In this document: positions 1-8,645 of the stretch, piece after piece | Layout: every line of letters starts with the position of its first letter | Numbering within the stretch: position 1 is the first letter of the stretch | Assembly (NCBI RefSeq): GCF_001746295.1 | Contig: NZ_MJAH01000005.1 | Coordinates: 179,723-243,722, forward strand | DNA from: Streptomyces sp. LUP47B | GTDB taxonomy: Bacteria > Actinomycetota > Actinomycetes > Streptomycetales > Streptomycetaceae | Direction of reading: 5' to 3' | Length of the DNA: 64,000 nucleotides | Notes under the pieces: model-generated | Told to the model about the DNA's origin: nothing | Database searches by the model: none | The model's input: only the letters and a program-made list of their open reading frames with translations | Position numbers and translations under genes: made by a program

Positions 1-2
1 GC

Positions 3-188
3 CTGACGGAGACCCGCTCCGCGGACGGCACGTTCTACCCGGTCGACGAGCGCCTGGCGGAGTACGTCGGCCTCTCCCCCACCGAGCTGCCGCCGGCCCT
101 GCACGACGACGCCCGCGCGTTCGCCGGCAACGGTGGCCCGCACGACGACGTGGCCGTCCTGACGGTCCGCCGCTCTCCGCGCAGCTGA
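3..188 (+). CDS. SpoIIE/PP2C-type serine phosphatase, C-terminal end (partial)
   Basis: Only the last 61 codons lie in the window and the reading frame is open to the left edge. The tail contains the motif GGPHDDVAVLTVRR close to the stop. In PP2C-SpoIIE (RsbU-like) phosphatases the DD of this kind of motif is the last metal-binding aspartate pair, followed by a beta strand ending the domain. Such proteins dephosphorylate anti-sigma-factor antagonists, often fused to PAS or GAF sensors, but those parts are outside the window. The family call rests on this one motif; the partner is unknown. Confidence 0.7.
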   Translation: MTETRSADGTFYPVDERLAEYVGLSPTELPPALHDDARAFAGNGGPHDDVAVLTVRRSPRS

Positions 189-369
189 GACCGCCCCACT
201 TCGTCGAAAAGTGGGTCAGAAGTGAAGACATGGTGCTAGGAATTGGCCACAACCGCTCATCCTGCGCACCTCTCCCCGAATCACCCGGCGCCCGATCTGA
301 ACAACTACCCCGGTGCGCCGCGTTCTTAGGAGTGCAGGACGCGAGGCGAACCAGAACCGTGAGGCCATC

Positions 370-2478
370 TTGTCGAACACACCGTCCGCCCCCCGCAGGG
401 GATGGGGGACCCGCAACTGGCGCGTGGCCAGAAAGCTCCAAGCCATCCTCCTCATCCCGGTGATCGTGGCCCTTGTCCTCGGTGGCATCCGCGTCAAGCG
501 TTCCGTGGACACCTGGCAGGACGCCGACGACGCGGTCCGCGTGGCCGAACTGGTCCAGGCGGCCAACAAGTACGCCAGCGACGCCATCGACGAACGCGAT
601 GTGTCGGTCATTCCCCTGGTCAAGGGCGACCGGACGTCGAGCGTGGTCGCCAAGGCCCGGGCCGTCACCGACGCGGACGCGAAGGCGTTCGACGAGGCAG
701 TGGAACGGATGCCGCAGACCGCCGGGCTGCAGCGCCGGGTCCAGCTCGTCCGCACCGGCGAGAAGCAGCTCGCGACGGTGCGCGCGAACGCCTTCACCTC
801 CCGGCTGACCGGCGTGCAGACCGAGGAGAGCTATCACGCCGTCCAGCACCCGCTGATGGAGATCTCCAACGAGCTCGGCTTCGGCAGCAGCAACCAGGCC
901 AGCTTCGGCCGCACCCTCTACGCCGGCTCCCTCACCCAGGCCGCCGAATCCCTGATCCGGTCGATCGGCACCCACCTCCTCGTCGAGGACCGCGACAAGC
1001 TCGCCGAGGGCGAACTCCAGGTCCAGCTCGGCTCGTTCAGTTCCTACGTCTACCTCGAACAGGTCGCGCTCCAGGAGTACGCCGGCGCCGGCACCGCCGA
1101 CGACATGACGCGGCTGCGCAAGGCCCTGTCCGACGCGGAGAAGCGGGGCAAGGAGCAGGCCGAGAAGGCCCAGACGCAGGCCGAGGCGGCGGGGAAGACC
1201 TTCGTGGCCCCGCCGAGCCTGGAGAAGATGGCCGCCGAGATCGCCTCGGGCAAGTCGGCCGCGCAGCTCGCCGCGCAGGGCATCACGCCCGAGACGTTCT
1301 TCGCCGCCTCCACCCTCAGCTTCGACGCGTACCGCAGCGTCGAGGTGTACCTCACCGACAGCGCGCTCGCGGACGCCCACAGCATCGCCGACAACGCCCG
1401 CGACGACGCCGTCATCAACGCCGTACTGGTGCTCACCGCCGTCCTCGCCGCCTTCCTGCTCGCCGCCTGGGTGGCCCGGACGATGAGCACCAGCATGCGC
1501 CGGCTGAGCGCCTCGGCCCTCGAGATCGCCGAGCAGCGCCTGCCCGCGCTGCTCACCCAGCTCACCCGGGCCATCCCGGGCCGGGTCGACGCCCAGGTGG
1601 CGCGGATCCCGATCACCACCACGGACGAGATCGGCGAGGTCGCCCGCGCCTTCGACCATGTGCACCGCGAGGCCGTCAGGCTCGCCGCCGAACAGGCCCT
1701 GCTGCGCGCCAACATCAACACGATCTTCAGCAACCTGGCGCGCCGCAACCAGTCGCTGATCGAGCGGCAACTCGCCCTGATCACCGGTCTCGAGGACAAG
1801 GAGGCCGACCCCGACCAGCTGGAGAACCTCTTCAAGTTGGACCATCTGGCCACGCGTGTGCGCCGCAACGGCGAGAACCTCCTCGTGCTCGGCGGCGAGA
1901 CCCCCGCCCAGCAGTGGGACCAGCCGCTGCCCCTGGTCGACGTGATCCGCGCCGCCGCCTCGGAGGTGGAGCAGTACGAGCGGGTCGAGTTGTCGGGTGT
2001 CCCGGAGGCCCAGATCCACGGCCGTGCGGTGACCGACCTGGTGCATTTGCTGGCGGAACTGCTGGAGAACGCGACGACGTTCTCGTCGCCGCACTCCGGT
2101 GTCCTGGTCACCGCGGCGCGACTGCCCGACGGCCGGATCATGGTCGAGATCCACGACCGGGGCATCGGGCTACCGCCCGGGGAACTGGCCGACATCAACC
2201 ACCAGCTGGCCGAACCGCCCACCGTGGACGTCGCGATCTCCCAGCGCATGGGCCTGTACGTGGTCGGCCGGCTGGCGGACCGGCACGGCATCCGCGTCCA
2301 GCTGCGCCCGCACGAGGAGGGACAGGGCACGACGGCGCTGGCGATGCTTCCGGACACGATCACTTATCGGGGGACGGGAGCTGAGTCCGACATCGACACC
2401 ATGGCCCTGGCCGCCTTCACGAACAACGATTTCCCCGGGACCACCGCCCGCGGTCACGAGGCCTGGAACGACAGGTAG
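370..2478 (+). CDS. Nitrate/nitrite-sensing-type sensor-like histidine kinase
   Basis: Membrane sensor of about 702 residues. A hydrophobic segment near residue 28 (AILLIPVIVALVLGG) is followed by a roughly 300-residue extracytoplasmic helical region of the NIT type, a second membrane segment (NAVLVLTAVLAAFLLAAW), a HAMP region, a helix with LFKLDHLATRVRRNG that corresponds to the dimerisation helix, and an HATPase_c domain with N box LLENATTF and G1 box DRGIGLPPG. Streptomyces has many such sensor-like kinases, several in conservons, but no roadblock or GTPase partner follows here. The TTG at 370 has GAGG five bases upstream; frame-compatible starts also exist at 313 and 331. The signal and partner are unknown. 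Confidence 0.82.
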   Translation: MSNTPSAPRRGWGTRNWRVARKLQAILLIPVIVALVLGGIRVKRSVDTWQDADDAVRVAELVQAANKYASDAIDERDVSVIPLVKGDRTSSVVAKARAVTDADAKAFDEAVERMPQTAGLQRRVQLVRTGEKQLATVRANAFTSRLTGVQTEESYHAVQHPLMEISNELGFGSSNQASFGRTLYAGSLTQAAESLIRSIGTHLLVEDRDKLAEGELQVQLGSFSSYVYLEQVALQEYAGAGTADDMTRLRKALSDAEKRGKEQAEKAQTQAEAAGKTFVAPPSLEKMAAEIASGKSAAQLAAQGITPETFFAASTLSFDAYRSVEVYLTDSALADAHSIADNARDDAVINAVLVLTAVLAAFLLAAWVARTMSTSMRRLSASALEIAEQRLPALLTQLTRAIPGRVDAQVARIPITTTDEIGEVARAFDHVHREAVRLAAEQALLRANINTIFSNLARRNQSLIERQLALITGLEDKEADPDQLENLFKLDHLATRVRRNGENLLVLGGETPAQQWDQPLPLVDVIRAAASEVEQYERVELSGVPEAQIHGRAVTDLVHLLAELLENATTFSSPHSGVLVTAARLPDGRIMVEIHDRGIGLPPGELADINHQLAEPPTVDVAISQRMGLYVVGRLADRHGIRVQLRPHEEGQGTTALAMLPDTITYRGTGAESDIDTMALAAFTNNDFPGTTARGHEAWNDR

Positions 2479-2584
2479 GCCGACGAGCCGGCGGAGGAAG
2501 CCGCGCTCCGGTAAATCGCTGGCCCCGGGGCGTTCGCCACGGCAGGATGATCGCGAGGTGTCCGACCGACGAGGGGAACGGTGG

Positions 2585-3577
2585 ATGAGGCGGAACCGGC
2601 TCGGTAAGACCGATGTGCACGTCACGGAGCTGGGCTTCGGTGGCGGTCCCCTCGGCGGACTCTTCGCACCGCTCGACGACGACACGGCCGCGGGCGCCCT
2701 GGAGGCGGCCTGGGACAGCGGGATCCGCTACTTCGACACCTCCCCGCACTACGGCATCGGCCACTCCGAGCGTCGCACCGGCGCCCTGCTCCGGGGCCGG
2801 CCGCGCGACGAGTTCACCCTGTCGACGAAGGTCGGCCGACTGCTGGTCCCGCAGGACCCGGCGGGCCGTACGGACGAGAGCTTTGCGGTGCCCGCCACCC
2901 ACCGCAGGGTGTGGGACTTCACGCGGGACGGTGTGCTGCGCAGCGTGGCGGACTCGCTGGAGCGGATGGGCGTGGACCGTGTCGACATGCTGTTCCTGCA
3001 CGACGCGGAGGAGCACTTCGAGGACGCGCTGCGCGACGGGTACCCGGCCCTCGCCGAACTCCGCGCCCAGGGCGTGGTGGGGGCGATCGGCGCGGGGATG
3101 TACCACCCCGGCAAACTGACCCGGCTGGTCAAGGAGTCGGACGTCGACGTCGTGATGCTGTCCGGCCGCTACACGCTCCTGGACCACAGCGCCCTGGACG
3201 AACTCCTGCCGGCCTGCACGGACCGCGGGGTGTCGGTCCTGGCCGCGTCGGTCTTCAACTCCGGTCTGCTCGCAACGGCCCGCCCCACCGAGGGCAGCAC
3301 CTTCGACTACGCCCCCGCCGCGCCGAGCCTGCTGCACCGTGCGCACCGCATCGCCGACGTCTGCGAGGCGCACGGCGTGACCCTCCCGGAGCTGGCGATG
3401 GCGTTCCCGCTGCGCCACCCGGCGGTCGCGGGCATCGTCGTCGGCATGCGCACGGCGGAGGAAGTACGCAGCAATACGGCGGCGTTCGGCGCGGAGATCC
3501 CGGCACAGCTGTGGGACGACCTGCGAGGCGAAGGACTCCTGGACGAACGGGCACCGGTGGACGGCCGCGGGGCCTAA
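2585..3577 (+). CDS. Aldo/keto reductase
   Basis: NADPH-dependent oxidoreductase of 330 residues with a (beta/alpha)8 barrel. The start shows GKTDVHVTELGFGGGPLGG; then come YFDTSPHYGIGHSE with the catalytic Asp and Tyr, STKVG with the catalytic Lys, and VDMLFLHDAE for the substrate-pocket His region. The C-terminal stretch GIVVGMRTAEEVRSN matches the NADP-phosphate loop. Length and motifs resemble the L-fucose/D-threo-aldose dehydrogenase branch, so a sugar or small aldehyde substrate is likely but not proven. ATG at 2585 follows GAGGGGAACGG. It stands alone downstream of the sensor kinase. Confidence 0.88.
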   Translation: MRRNRLGKTDVHVTELGFGGGPLGGLFAPLDDDTAAGALEAAWDSGIRYFDTSPHYGIGHSERRTGALLRGRPRDEFTLSTKVGRLLVPQDPAGRTDESFAVPATHRRVWDFTRDGVLRSVADSLERMGVDRVDMLFLHDAEEHFEDALRDGYPALAELRAQGVVGAIGAGMYHPGKLTRLVKESDVDVVMLSGRYTLLDHSALDELLPACTDRGVSVLAASVFNSGLLATARPTEGSTFDYAPAAPSLLHRAHRIADVCEAHGVTLPELAMAFPLRHPAVAGIVVGMRTAEEVRSNTAAFGAEIPAQLWDDLRGEGLLDERAPVDGRGA

Positions 3578-3589
3578 GGGGACACCTTT

Positions 3590-3799
3590 CTGAGGGAGAT
3601 CAGCCAGGACCGGCGAGGGCGTCTGGTACGTCTGACCCCGCTGGGTGAGAAGACCGCCGCACGTGCTTCCCGGCTGCGCGTGGAGAACATCAAGCGGTAC
3701 TTCCTGGAGCCCCTGCCCGCCGCCCACCGGGACCGCTTCGCGGAGGACCCGCGCATTCTCAGCCACGCCGCCCGGGGCTCCCTGCCACTGCTGCCGTGA
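3590..3799 (+). pseudogene. MarR-family regulator, C-terminal remnant
   Basis: The + frame from the CTG at 3590 to the TGA at 3799 reads REISQDRRGRLVRLTPLGEK and continues as a helical tail. This is the wing plus dimerisation helix of a MarR regulator. There is no start codon and no helix-turn-helix in front: the preceding bases are the end of the aldo/keto reductase gene. It is therefore an N-terminally deleted gene. About 69 codons remain, against about 150 in an intact family member. Confidence 0.7.
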
Positions 3800-3894
3800 G
3801 CGGCCCACCGCCAGTGACACCGCGCTCGTGCGTGACGCCATGACGGCCTGAGACCTACGGGCGGCACGTCTCCCCTCCTGGCAAGATGGCCGGC

Positions 3895-4248
3895 ATGGAA
3901 CGTGTGCTTGGAATCGGCGGATACTTCCTCAGGGCGGCCGACCCGGCTGCCCTGAGCGCGTGGTATCGCGACTGCCTGGGCCTGGACGTCGACGCGAACG
4001 GCTTGTGGCGTCAGGAAGCCGGACCCACGGTGTTCGCGACGTTCGAGTCCGGGACCGACTACTTCGGGTCCCGCACCCAGCAGACCATGCTCAACTTCCG
4101 GGTCAGCGACCTGGACGCGATGCTCGCGCAACTGCGCGCCGGCGGAGCGGACGTGGCCGAGGAGACGCAGGACATGGACGGTGTCGGTCGATTCGGCTGG
4201 GTCACCGACCCGGAGGGCAACCGCATCGAGCTGTGGCAGCCCGCCTGA
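3895..4248 (+). CDS. VOC-family (glyoxalase/bleomycin resistance-like) protein
   Basis: Protein of about 117 residues with the paired beta-alpha-beta-beta-beta fold of the vicinal oxygen chelate family. The N-terminus GIGGYFLRAADPAALSAWYRD is the typical first module, and the end FGWVTDPEGNRIELWQP carries the conserved metal-ligand glutamate in IELWQ. Such proteins act as metal-dependent isomerases, dioxygenases or drug-sequestering proteins; nothing here fixes the substrate. The ATG at 3895 (MERVLG) is preferred, with an in-frame ATG at 3886. It converges with the next gene. Confidence 0.85.
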   Translation: MERVLGIGGYFLRAADPAALSAWYRDCLGLDVDANGLWRQEAGPTVFATFESGTDYFGSRTQQTMLNFRVSDLDAMLAQLRAGGADVAEETQDMDGVGRFGWVTDPEGNRIELWQPA

Positions 4249-4266
4249 CCGGCCGAAGCCCGGCTC

Positions 4267-5367
4267 TCAGTCGGCGTGTCGGATCCGGAAGCGGTCGGGT
4301 TCCGCCGGATCCCGGTCGACGACCTGGACCGGTGTCCCAGCCCATTGCCAAACGCTGACGCCGGGCGTGCGGGAGAACCGGATCTGCCCGCGGGTGCCTT
4401 CGACCGCCACGTGCGGCCACGATGCGGCGATGCGCCCCCGGTCCGCGCCGTGCGAGCGCAGCACGTCGGCGAGGACGGTGATCGTGTCGTAGCCCTCGAA
4501 GGCCACGAAGGAAGGCTCTTCGGACAGCTGCTCACGCAGGGCCGTCGCGACCCGTGCGCCGAGCGGGCCGAGACGCCCGGGCAGATAGCGCAGGAACGGG
4601 ACGGCGGCGCCGTCGCCGCCCAGCAGCCTCGCCCATTCGGCGAACTCGGGTTGCCCGGCCGGAGCACCGATCATGGTCTCGGTGAGGCGCTGGTCACGGC
4701 GGACGGACCTGACGATCGACACCGCCGGCTCGGGGAGGCCGACCAGCAGAAGGAGGGCCGTGGCGCGATGGCCGACGAGTGCGTCGCACACGGCGGCGGG
4801 AGCGAGCGCCCGCGCATCGAGTTCCACGACGGTGCCACCGCGTGGAGCGAAGTGGTCCCGCAGGATGCGGACCCCCGAGGCCCAGTAGACGCTCGGTTCG
4901 GTCGCCACGGCGATCCGGCTGTGGCCTGCGTCGAGGAGGAAGTCCGCGTAGACCCGCCAGCCGTGGGACTGCGGCGGGGCCAGGCGCGCGACCCATTCCG
5001 TCGGCTCTTCGGTCAGCGCGTCGAGAACCGCTGACGAGCAGAGGAACGGCAGTCCGAGGGCATCGGCCCTGGCGGCAGCGGCGCGGGCGACGACGCTGTG
5101 ATACTCCCCCGCCACGGCGGCCACGCCCAGCCGAGCCAGTTCGTCCACGGCCGCCGCGGCCCGCCGCGGATCGGCCGCGGTGTCCCGGACCAGCAGCTCG
5201 AGCGGTCTTCCGCCGATCCCGTCGGCGTCATTGACCTCGCCGACGGCCAGTTCGAGTCCGGCGAGCAGGTGCTGGCCCGCCTCGACCCAGCCGGGCCTGG
5301 TCAGCGGAACGAGAGCGCCGATCCTGACCGGCTGTGGTGGACGCGCCTGGGTGAGCATGCCGGACAT
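4267..5367 (-). CDS. Periplasmic-binding-protein-like (Leu/Ile/Val type) protein without signal peptide
   Basis: About 366 residues of the Peripla_BP_6 / ABC branched-chain amino acid receptor fold. It begins with VRIGALVPLTRPGWVEAGQHL, followed by AAVDELARLGVAAVAGEYHS and the second-lobe segment FVAFEGYDTITVLADVLRSHG. Normally these are lipoproteins that feed ABC importers, but here neither start (ATG at 5367, or 5394) gives a hydrophobic signal or lipobox, and no permease or ATPase is nearby. It may be a cytoplasmic ligand-binding protein. The substrate is unknown. Confidence 0.72.
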   Translation of the reverse strand: MSGMLTQARPPQPVRIGALVPLTRPGWVEAGQHLLAGLELAVGEVNDADGIGGRPLELLVRDTAADPRRAAAAVDELARLGVAAVAGEYHSVVARAAAARADALGLPFLCSSAVLDALTEEPTEWVARLAPPQSHGWRVYADFLLDAGHSRIAVATEPSVYWASGVRILRDHFAPRGGTVVELDARALAPAAVCDALVGHRATALLLLVGLPEPAVSIVRSVRRDQRLTETMIGAPAGQPEFAEWARLLGGDGAAVPFLRYLPGRLGPLGARVATALREQLSEEPSFVAFEGYDTITVLADVLRSHGADRGRIAASWPHVAVEGTRGQIRFSRTPGVSVWQWAGTPVQVVDRDPAEPDRFRIRHAD

Positions 5368-5427
5368 TGCATCCTCACCCGGGCCGGCGGGCAACCGATT
5401 AAGCGCCCCTCCCGCAGACCGGCCGGG

Positions 5428-5794
5428 TCAGGGCGACTCCTCGTCCAGCTTGCCGATGACGCGCTCGGAGATCTCGGCCAGGACCCGCAGTTCGGCCGGG
5501 GTGACATGGTCCATGAACAGTTCACGTACCGCCCCGACATGACGCGGGGCCGCCGCCTCGACCGCCGCCCGGCCGGCTCTTCTCCCACTCCAGCGCCCGG
5601 GCCAGATCCTGGTACCGCTGTCGCCCCTCCGGGGTGTCCGTCAGATGGACCAGCACCGCGAAGTCGGCCGGCGACACATGGGACTCCGACTGCAGCAGGC
5701 GCCCGAGACGCCCGCCGAGCCGCTCGTGCAACCGGACGAACCCACGCCACGCGCGCTGCTCCTCCGGCGTCAGCCATCGCACCGTCTCTCCCAT
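5428..5794 (-). pseudogene. MarR-family regulator with internal frameshifting deletion
   Basis: The start is intact: MGETVRWLTPEEQRAWRGF through the HTH up to ARALEWEKSR. The expected recognition helix and wing are then missing. The bases jump into what should be the region GRAAVEAAAPRHVGAVRELF, but one frame off, so the original frame stops at 5522 with a Gly-rich nonsense tail. In the other frame the genuine C-terminus continues through TPAELRVLAEISERVIGKLD to a stop at 5428. An internal deletion of perhaps 40 codons with loss of frame explains this. It should not bind DNA. Confidence 0.8.
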
Positions 5795-5830
5795 GACACT
5801 TCACCCAATGGTCCCGGGGCCCGTGTCGGG

Positions 5831-7276
5831 TCAGCCCACCCGGGCCCCCGGCAGCGGAATGCTTCCCGTCGTCGCCAGTTCCCGGTACCACACGGCGCTG
5901 TCCTTGAGCGTGCGCCGCTGGGTCTCGTAGTCGACGTGGACGATGCCGAAGCGCTTCGAGTAGCCGTATCCCCACTCGAAGTTGTCCATCAGGGACCACA
6001 CGAAGTACCCGCGCAGATCGACACCGGCGGCGAGGGCGCGATGGGCGGCGACGAAGTGGCGGTGGAGGTAGTCGATGCGCTCCGGGTCGTGGACGGCGTG
6101 GCTGCCGTCGGGGCGGGTGGAGAGCTGGTCCTCGAAGGCGGCTCCGTTCTCGGTGATGACCAGCGGCTGGTCCGGGAACCGGGTGTGCAGGTCCAGGAGG
6201 AGTTCCTCGAGCCCGTCGGGGTCGATGTTCCAGCCCATGGCGGTGTGCGGGCCCTCCTGTGCCACGAACTCGACGTGGGTCGAGCCGGGCCAGGGGGATC
6301 CGCCCATGTCCTTGTGCCCGTCGTTGTTCTGACGTGGCGTCACGCCGTCCCAGAGGCGAACGGTGGTGGTGGCGTAGTAGTTGACGCCGAGCAGGTCCAG
6401 GGGCTGGTGGATCCGGTCGAGGTCGCCGTCCTGCACGAACGCCCAGTCGGTGACGGCGGCGGTGTCCTCGATCAGGTCCTGCGGGTAGTGGCCGCGCAAC
6501 AGGGGTTCGGTGAAGGCGCGGTTGGCCAGCGCGTCGATGCGCCGTACGGCCTCGTCGGCACCCTCGCCCTCGCCCCTCAGGACATGGAAGTTGAGCGTGA
6601 CCGAGTACTGCGGGTCGTTGGTGGTGACCGCCCTGAGCTGCTGAACGGCCAGTCCGTGGGCAAGGTTGAGGTGGTGGACCGCACTCAGCGCCGCGGCGCC
6701 GTCGCTGCGGCCGGGAGCGTGGGCTCCGGCGCCGTAGCCGAGGTAGGCGGAGCACCACGGTTCGTTCAGAGTGGTCCAGATCGCGACGCGGTCGCCGAGC
6801 GCCTCGCCGACCACACGGGCGTAGTCGGCGAAGGCGTACGCGGTCTCGCGGTTCGTCCAGCCGCCCTCGTCCTCGAGGGCCTGGGGCAGGTCCCAGTGGT
6901 AGAGGGTCGCGACCGGCGCGATGTCCCTCTGGAGCAGGCCGTCGACCAGGCGGCTGTAGAAGTCGAGCCCCTTGGGGTTGGCCGGGCCGCGGCCCGTGGG
7001 CTGGATGCGCGGCCAGGCTATGGAGAACCGGTAGGCCTTCAGGCCCAGGGACGCCATGAGGTCGAGGTCCTCGTCGAGGCGGTGGTAGTGATCGGCGGCC
7101 ACGTCACCGGTGTCGCCGTTCCACGTCCTGCCCGGCGTGTGGGAGTAGGTGTCCCAGATGGAGGGGCCGCGCCCGTCCTCGTCGGCGGCACCCTCGATCT
7201 GGTAGGCGGCGGTCGCGGAGCCGAGGAGGAAGCCGGCGGGGAACGTCAGCTGCTGGGTGTTCGCGGCAGTGGGCAT
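5831..7276 (-). CDS. GH1 family beta-glucosidase
   Basis: Glycoside hydrolase family 1 enzyme of 481 residues that hydrolyses beta-glucosides such as cellobiose with retention of configuration. The N-terminal FPAGFLLGSATAAYQIEGA is the family signature, the acid/base glutamate is in TLNEPWCSA, and the nucleophile is in PLVITENGAAF. There is no signal peptide, so it acts in the cytoplasm on imported sugar. The ATG at 7276 (MPTAANT) is preferred over upstream in-frame starts because the palindrome at 7309-7322 lies just before it. The LacI gene at 7512-8528 is the likely regulator. Confidence 0.93.
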   Translation of the reverse strand: MPTAANTQQLTFPAGFLLGSATAAYQIEGAADEDGRGPSIWDTYSHTPGRTWNGDTGDVAADHYHRLDEDLDLMASLGLKAYRFSIAWPRIQPTGRGPANPKGLDFYSRLVDGLLQRDIAPVATLYHWDLPQALEDEGGWTNRETAYAFADYARVVGEALGDRVAIWTTLNEPWCSAYLGYGAGAHAPGRSDGAAALSAVHHLNLAHGLAVQQLRAVTTNDPQYSVTLNFHVLRGEGEGADEAVRRIDALANRAFTEPLLRGHYPQDLIEDTAAVTDWAFVQDGDLDRIHQPLDLLGVNYYATTTVRLWDGVTPRQNNDGHKDMGGSPWPGSTHVEFVAQEGPHTAMGWNIDPDGLEELLLDLHTRFPDQPLVITENGAAFEDQLSTRPDGSHAVHDPERIDYLHRHFVAAHRALAAGVDLRGYFVWSLMDNFEWGYGYSKRFGIVHVDYETQRRTLKDSAVWYRELATTGSIPLPGARVG

Positions 7277-7308
7277 GCACGTCTCTCCGTTGTCGTGGCC
7301 AAAGGCGA

Positions 7309-7322
7309 TGTTAACGTTAACA
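7309..7322. promoter_or_regulatory. LacI-type operator candidate
   Basis: Perfect 14-base palindrome TGTTAACGTTAACA, 33 bases upstream of the GH1 start codon. The central CG with A/T-rich arms is typical of LacI-family operators, and a LacI-family gene lies nearby. The pairing is an inference from position. Confidence 0.65.
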
Positions 7323-7385
7323 AGCAGGCCTGGTCCCTGTCCCACCCCCGTTCCTTCCCTTTTAGTCCGACTCGGAGTGCGCCCC

Positions 7386-7485
7386 GTGCCGGCCTTCGCC
7401 AACCCGGTTCTCGCCGGTAGTCACTCCGACCCCTCGATCTGCCGGGTCGGCGAGGACTTCTACCTGGTCACGTCGTCGTTCGCCC
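7386..7485 (+). pseudogene. GH43 beta-xylosidase/arabinanase, N-terminal stub
   Basis: The + frame from GTG 7386 reads VPAFANPVLAGSHSDPSICR then VGEDFYLVTSSF. This is the start of a GH43 enzyme, including the catalytic-base aspartate of the NPVLxGxxxDPS motif and the conserved DFYLVTSSF strand. Homology stops after about 33 residues and the sequence runs into the 3' end of the LacI gene on the opposite strand. Some 450 residues are missing, so this is a deletion remnant. The locus probably once also held a xylan- or arabinan-degrading gene. Confidence 0.72.
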
Positions 7486-7511
7486 CTTGGCCGGCTAAAC
7501 GGTGGCGGGCT

Positions 7512-8528
7512 TCAGGAACCGGCGCGCGGCGCGGCGGTGCTTCGCCGTACGACGAGTTCCGGCGTGATCTTCCGCCGTTCCGCCCGCTCGCCGCCCAGCA
7601 TCCGCACCAGTTGCTCGATGGCGGTCCTGCCGAGGTGGGCGAAGTCCTGGCGGACCGTGGTCAGTGCGGGGACCAGGTATCCGGCGCCCTTCATGTCGTC
7701 GAAGCCGACGAGGGAGACGTCCTGCGGCACCTTCACGCCCCGCTCGGCGAAGGCGGCCAGCGCTCCCATCGCCATCTGGTCGTTCCCGGCGAACACCGCG
7801 GTGGGCAGGCCGGTGTCGGCTTCGCAGAGTTCATGGGTCAGGCGGAATCCGCTCTCCGCGCTGAAGTCGCCTTCCAGCAGGGCTCCTTCGGCTTCCGCCG
7901 CGGCGAGTTCGGCCTGCCAGCCGTCGACGCGTGCCCGGGCGTCGAAGGTGCGCAGCGCACCCGTCAGGTGGGCGATGTCCCGGTGCCCGAGGCCGAGGAG
8001 GTGGCGGACCGCGAGACGGGCGCCCAGTTCCTGGTCGACCTCGACGAAACCCAGACCGGGGTCGGGCGCGCCGCCGGACATCACCACTGTGACCGGCACC
8101 CCGAAGGACAGGCCGGACAGCGCCTCCACCACGACGGGCCGGTCCGCCACGACCGCGATCGCCTCCACCGACTGGTCGGTGAGCCGTCGCAGCGTCTCCA
8201 GGAGGTCGGCGGAGGTGCTCTCACCCTGTCTGCTGGCCAGGCTCACCCAGTAACCGGCCTGCTTGGCGGCCGTCTCGACGCCCAGGAGGATACGCGGCAG
8301 CTCGAACAGCTCCGACCCGACGATCACCACGCCGATCGTCGAGGAACGCCGGCTCTTGAGCGCCCTGGCGACACTGTTGCGGCGGTAGCCCAGCTTCTGG
8401 ATAGCGGCCTCGACCCGGGTGCGGGTTTCCGGGCGGACCGAGGGGTGGCCGTTGATGACACGGGAGACGGTGATGTGCGAGACGCCGGCCTCCCGGGCCA
8501 CGTCCATCATGCCTGGCGGCCGGTCCAT
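7512..8528 (-). CDS. LacI-family transcriptional regulator
   Basis: Sugar-responsive repressor of 338 residues. The N-terminal helix-turn-helix is MMDVAREAGVSHITVSRVIN with hinge helix NSVARALKSRRSSTIGVV; the rest is the two-lobed periplasmic-binding-like effector domain, including GLPTAVFAGNDQMAMGALAA and the C-terminal segment LTTVRQDFAHLGRTA. It lies next to the GH1 gene and a GH43 remnant, so a beta-glucoside or xylan-derived oligosaccharide is the probable inducer. Its likely target is the palindrome at 7309-7322. Start ATG at 8528. Confidence 0.92.
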   Translation of the reverse strand: MDRPPGMMDVAREAGVSHITVSRVINGHPSVRPETRTRVEAAIQKLGYRRNSVARALKSRRSSTIGVVIVGSELFELPRILLGVETAAKQAGYWVSLASRQGESTSADLLETLRRLTDQSVEAIAVVADRPVVVEALSGLSFGVPVTVVMSGGAPDPGLGFVEVDQELGARLAVRHLLGLGHRDIAHLTGALRTFDARARVDGWQAELAAAEAEGALLEGDFSAESGFRLTHELCEADTGLPTAVFAGNDQMAMGALAAFAERGVKVPQDVSLVGFDDMKGAGYLVPALTTVRQDFAHLGRTAIEQLVRMLGGERAERRKITPELVVRRSTAAPRAGS

Positions 8529-8645
8529 GTCATTCGTCCTCTGCCTTCAACCCCAGGGCCTCGCGCCCACCGCAGATCCTGTCACAGGGCCTGAGAGCTG
8601 CCAGGTCCGCGACGGCGCGGCCCGGCCCGGCCCGGCAGTTGCATG

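Noticed and set aside
370..2478. The sensor-like kinase as a possible VanS
   Set aside because: It has a large NIT-type sensing region and a divergent kinase core, lies 8 kb away, and has no adjacent response regulator, unlike VanS.
5301..6758. 485-codon - strand open frame crossing the MarR remnant and the GH1 gene
   Set aside because: It is an off-frame shadow of GH1 that merely runs on through the broken MarR gene.
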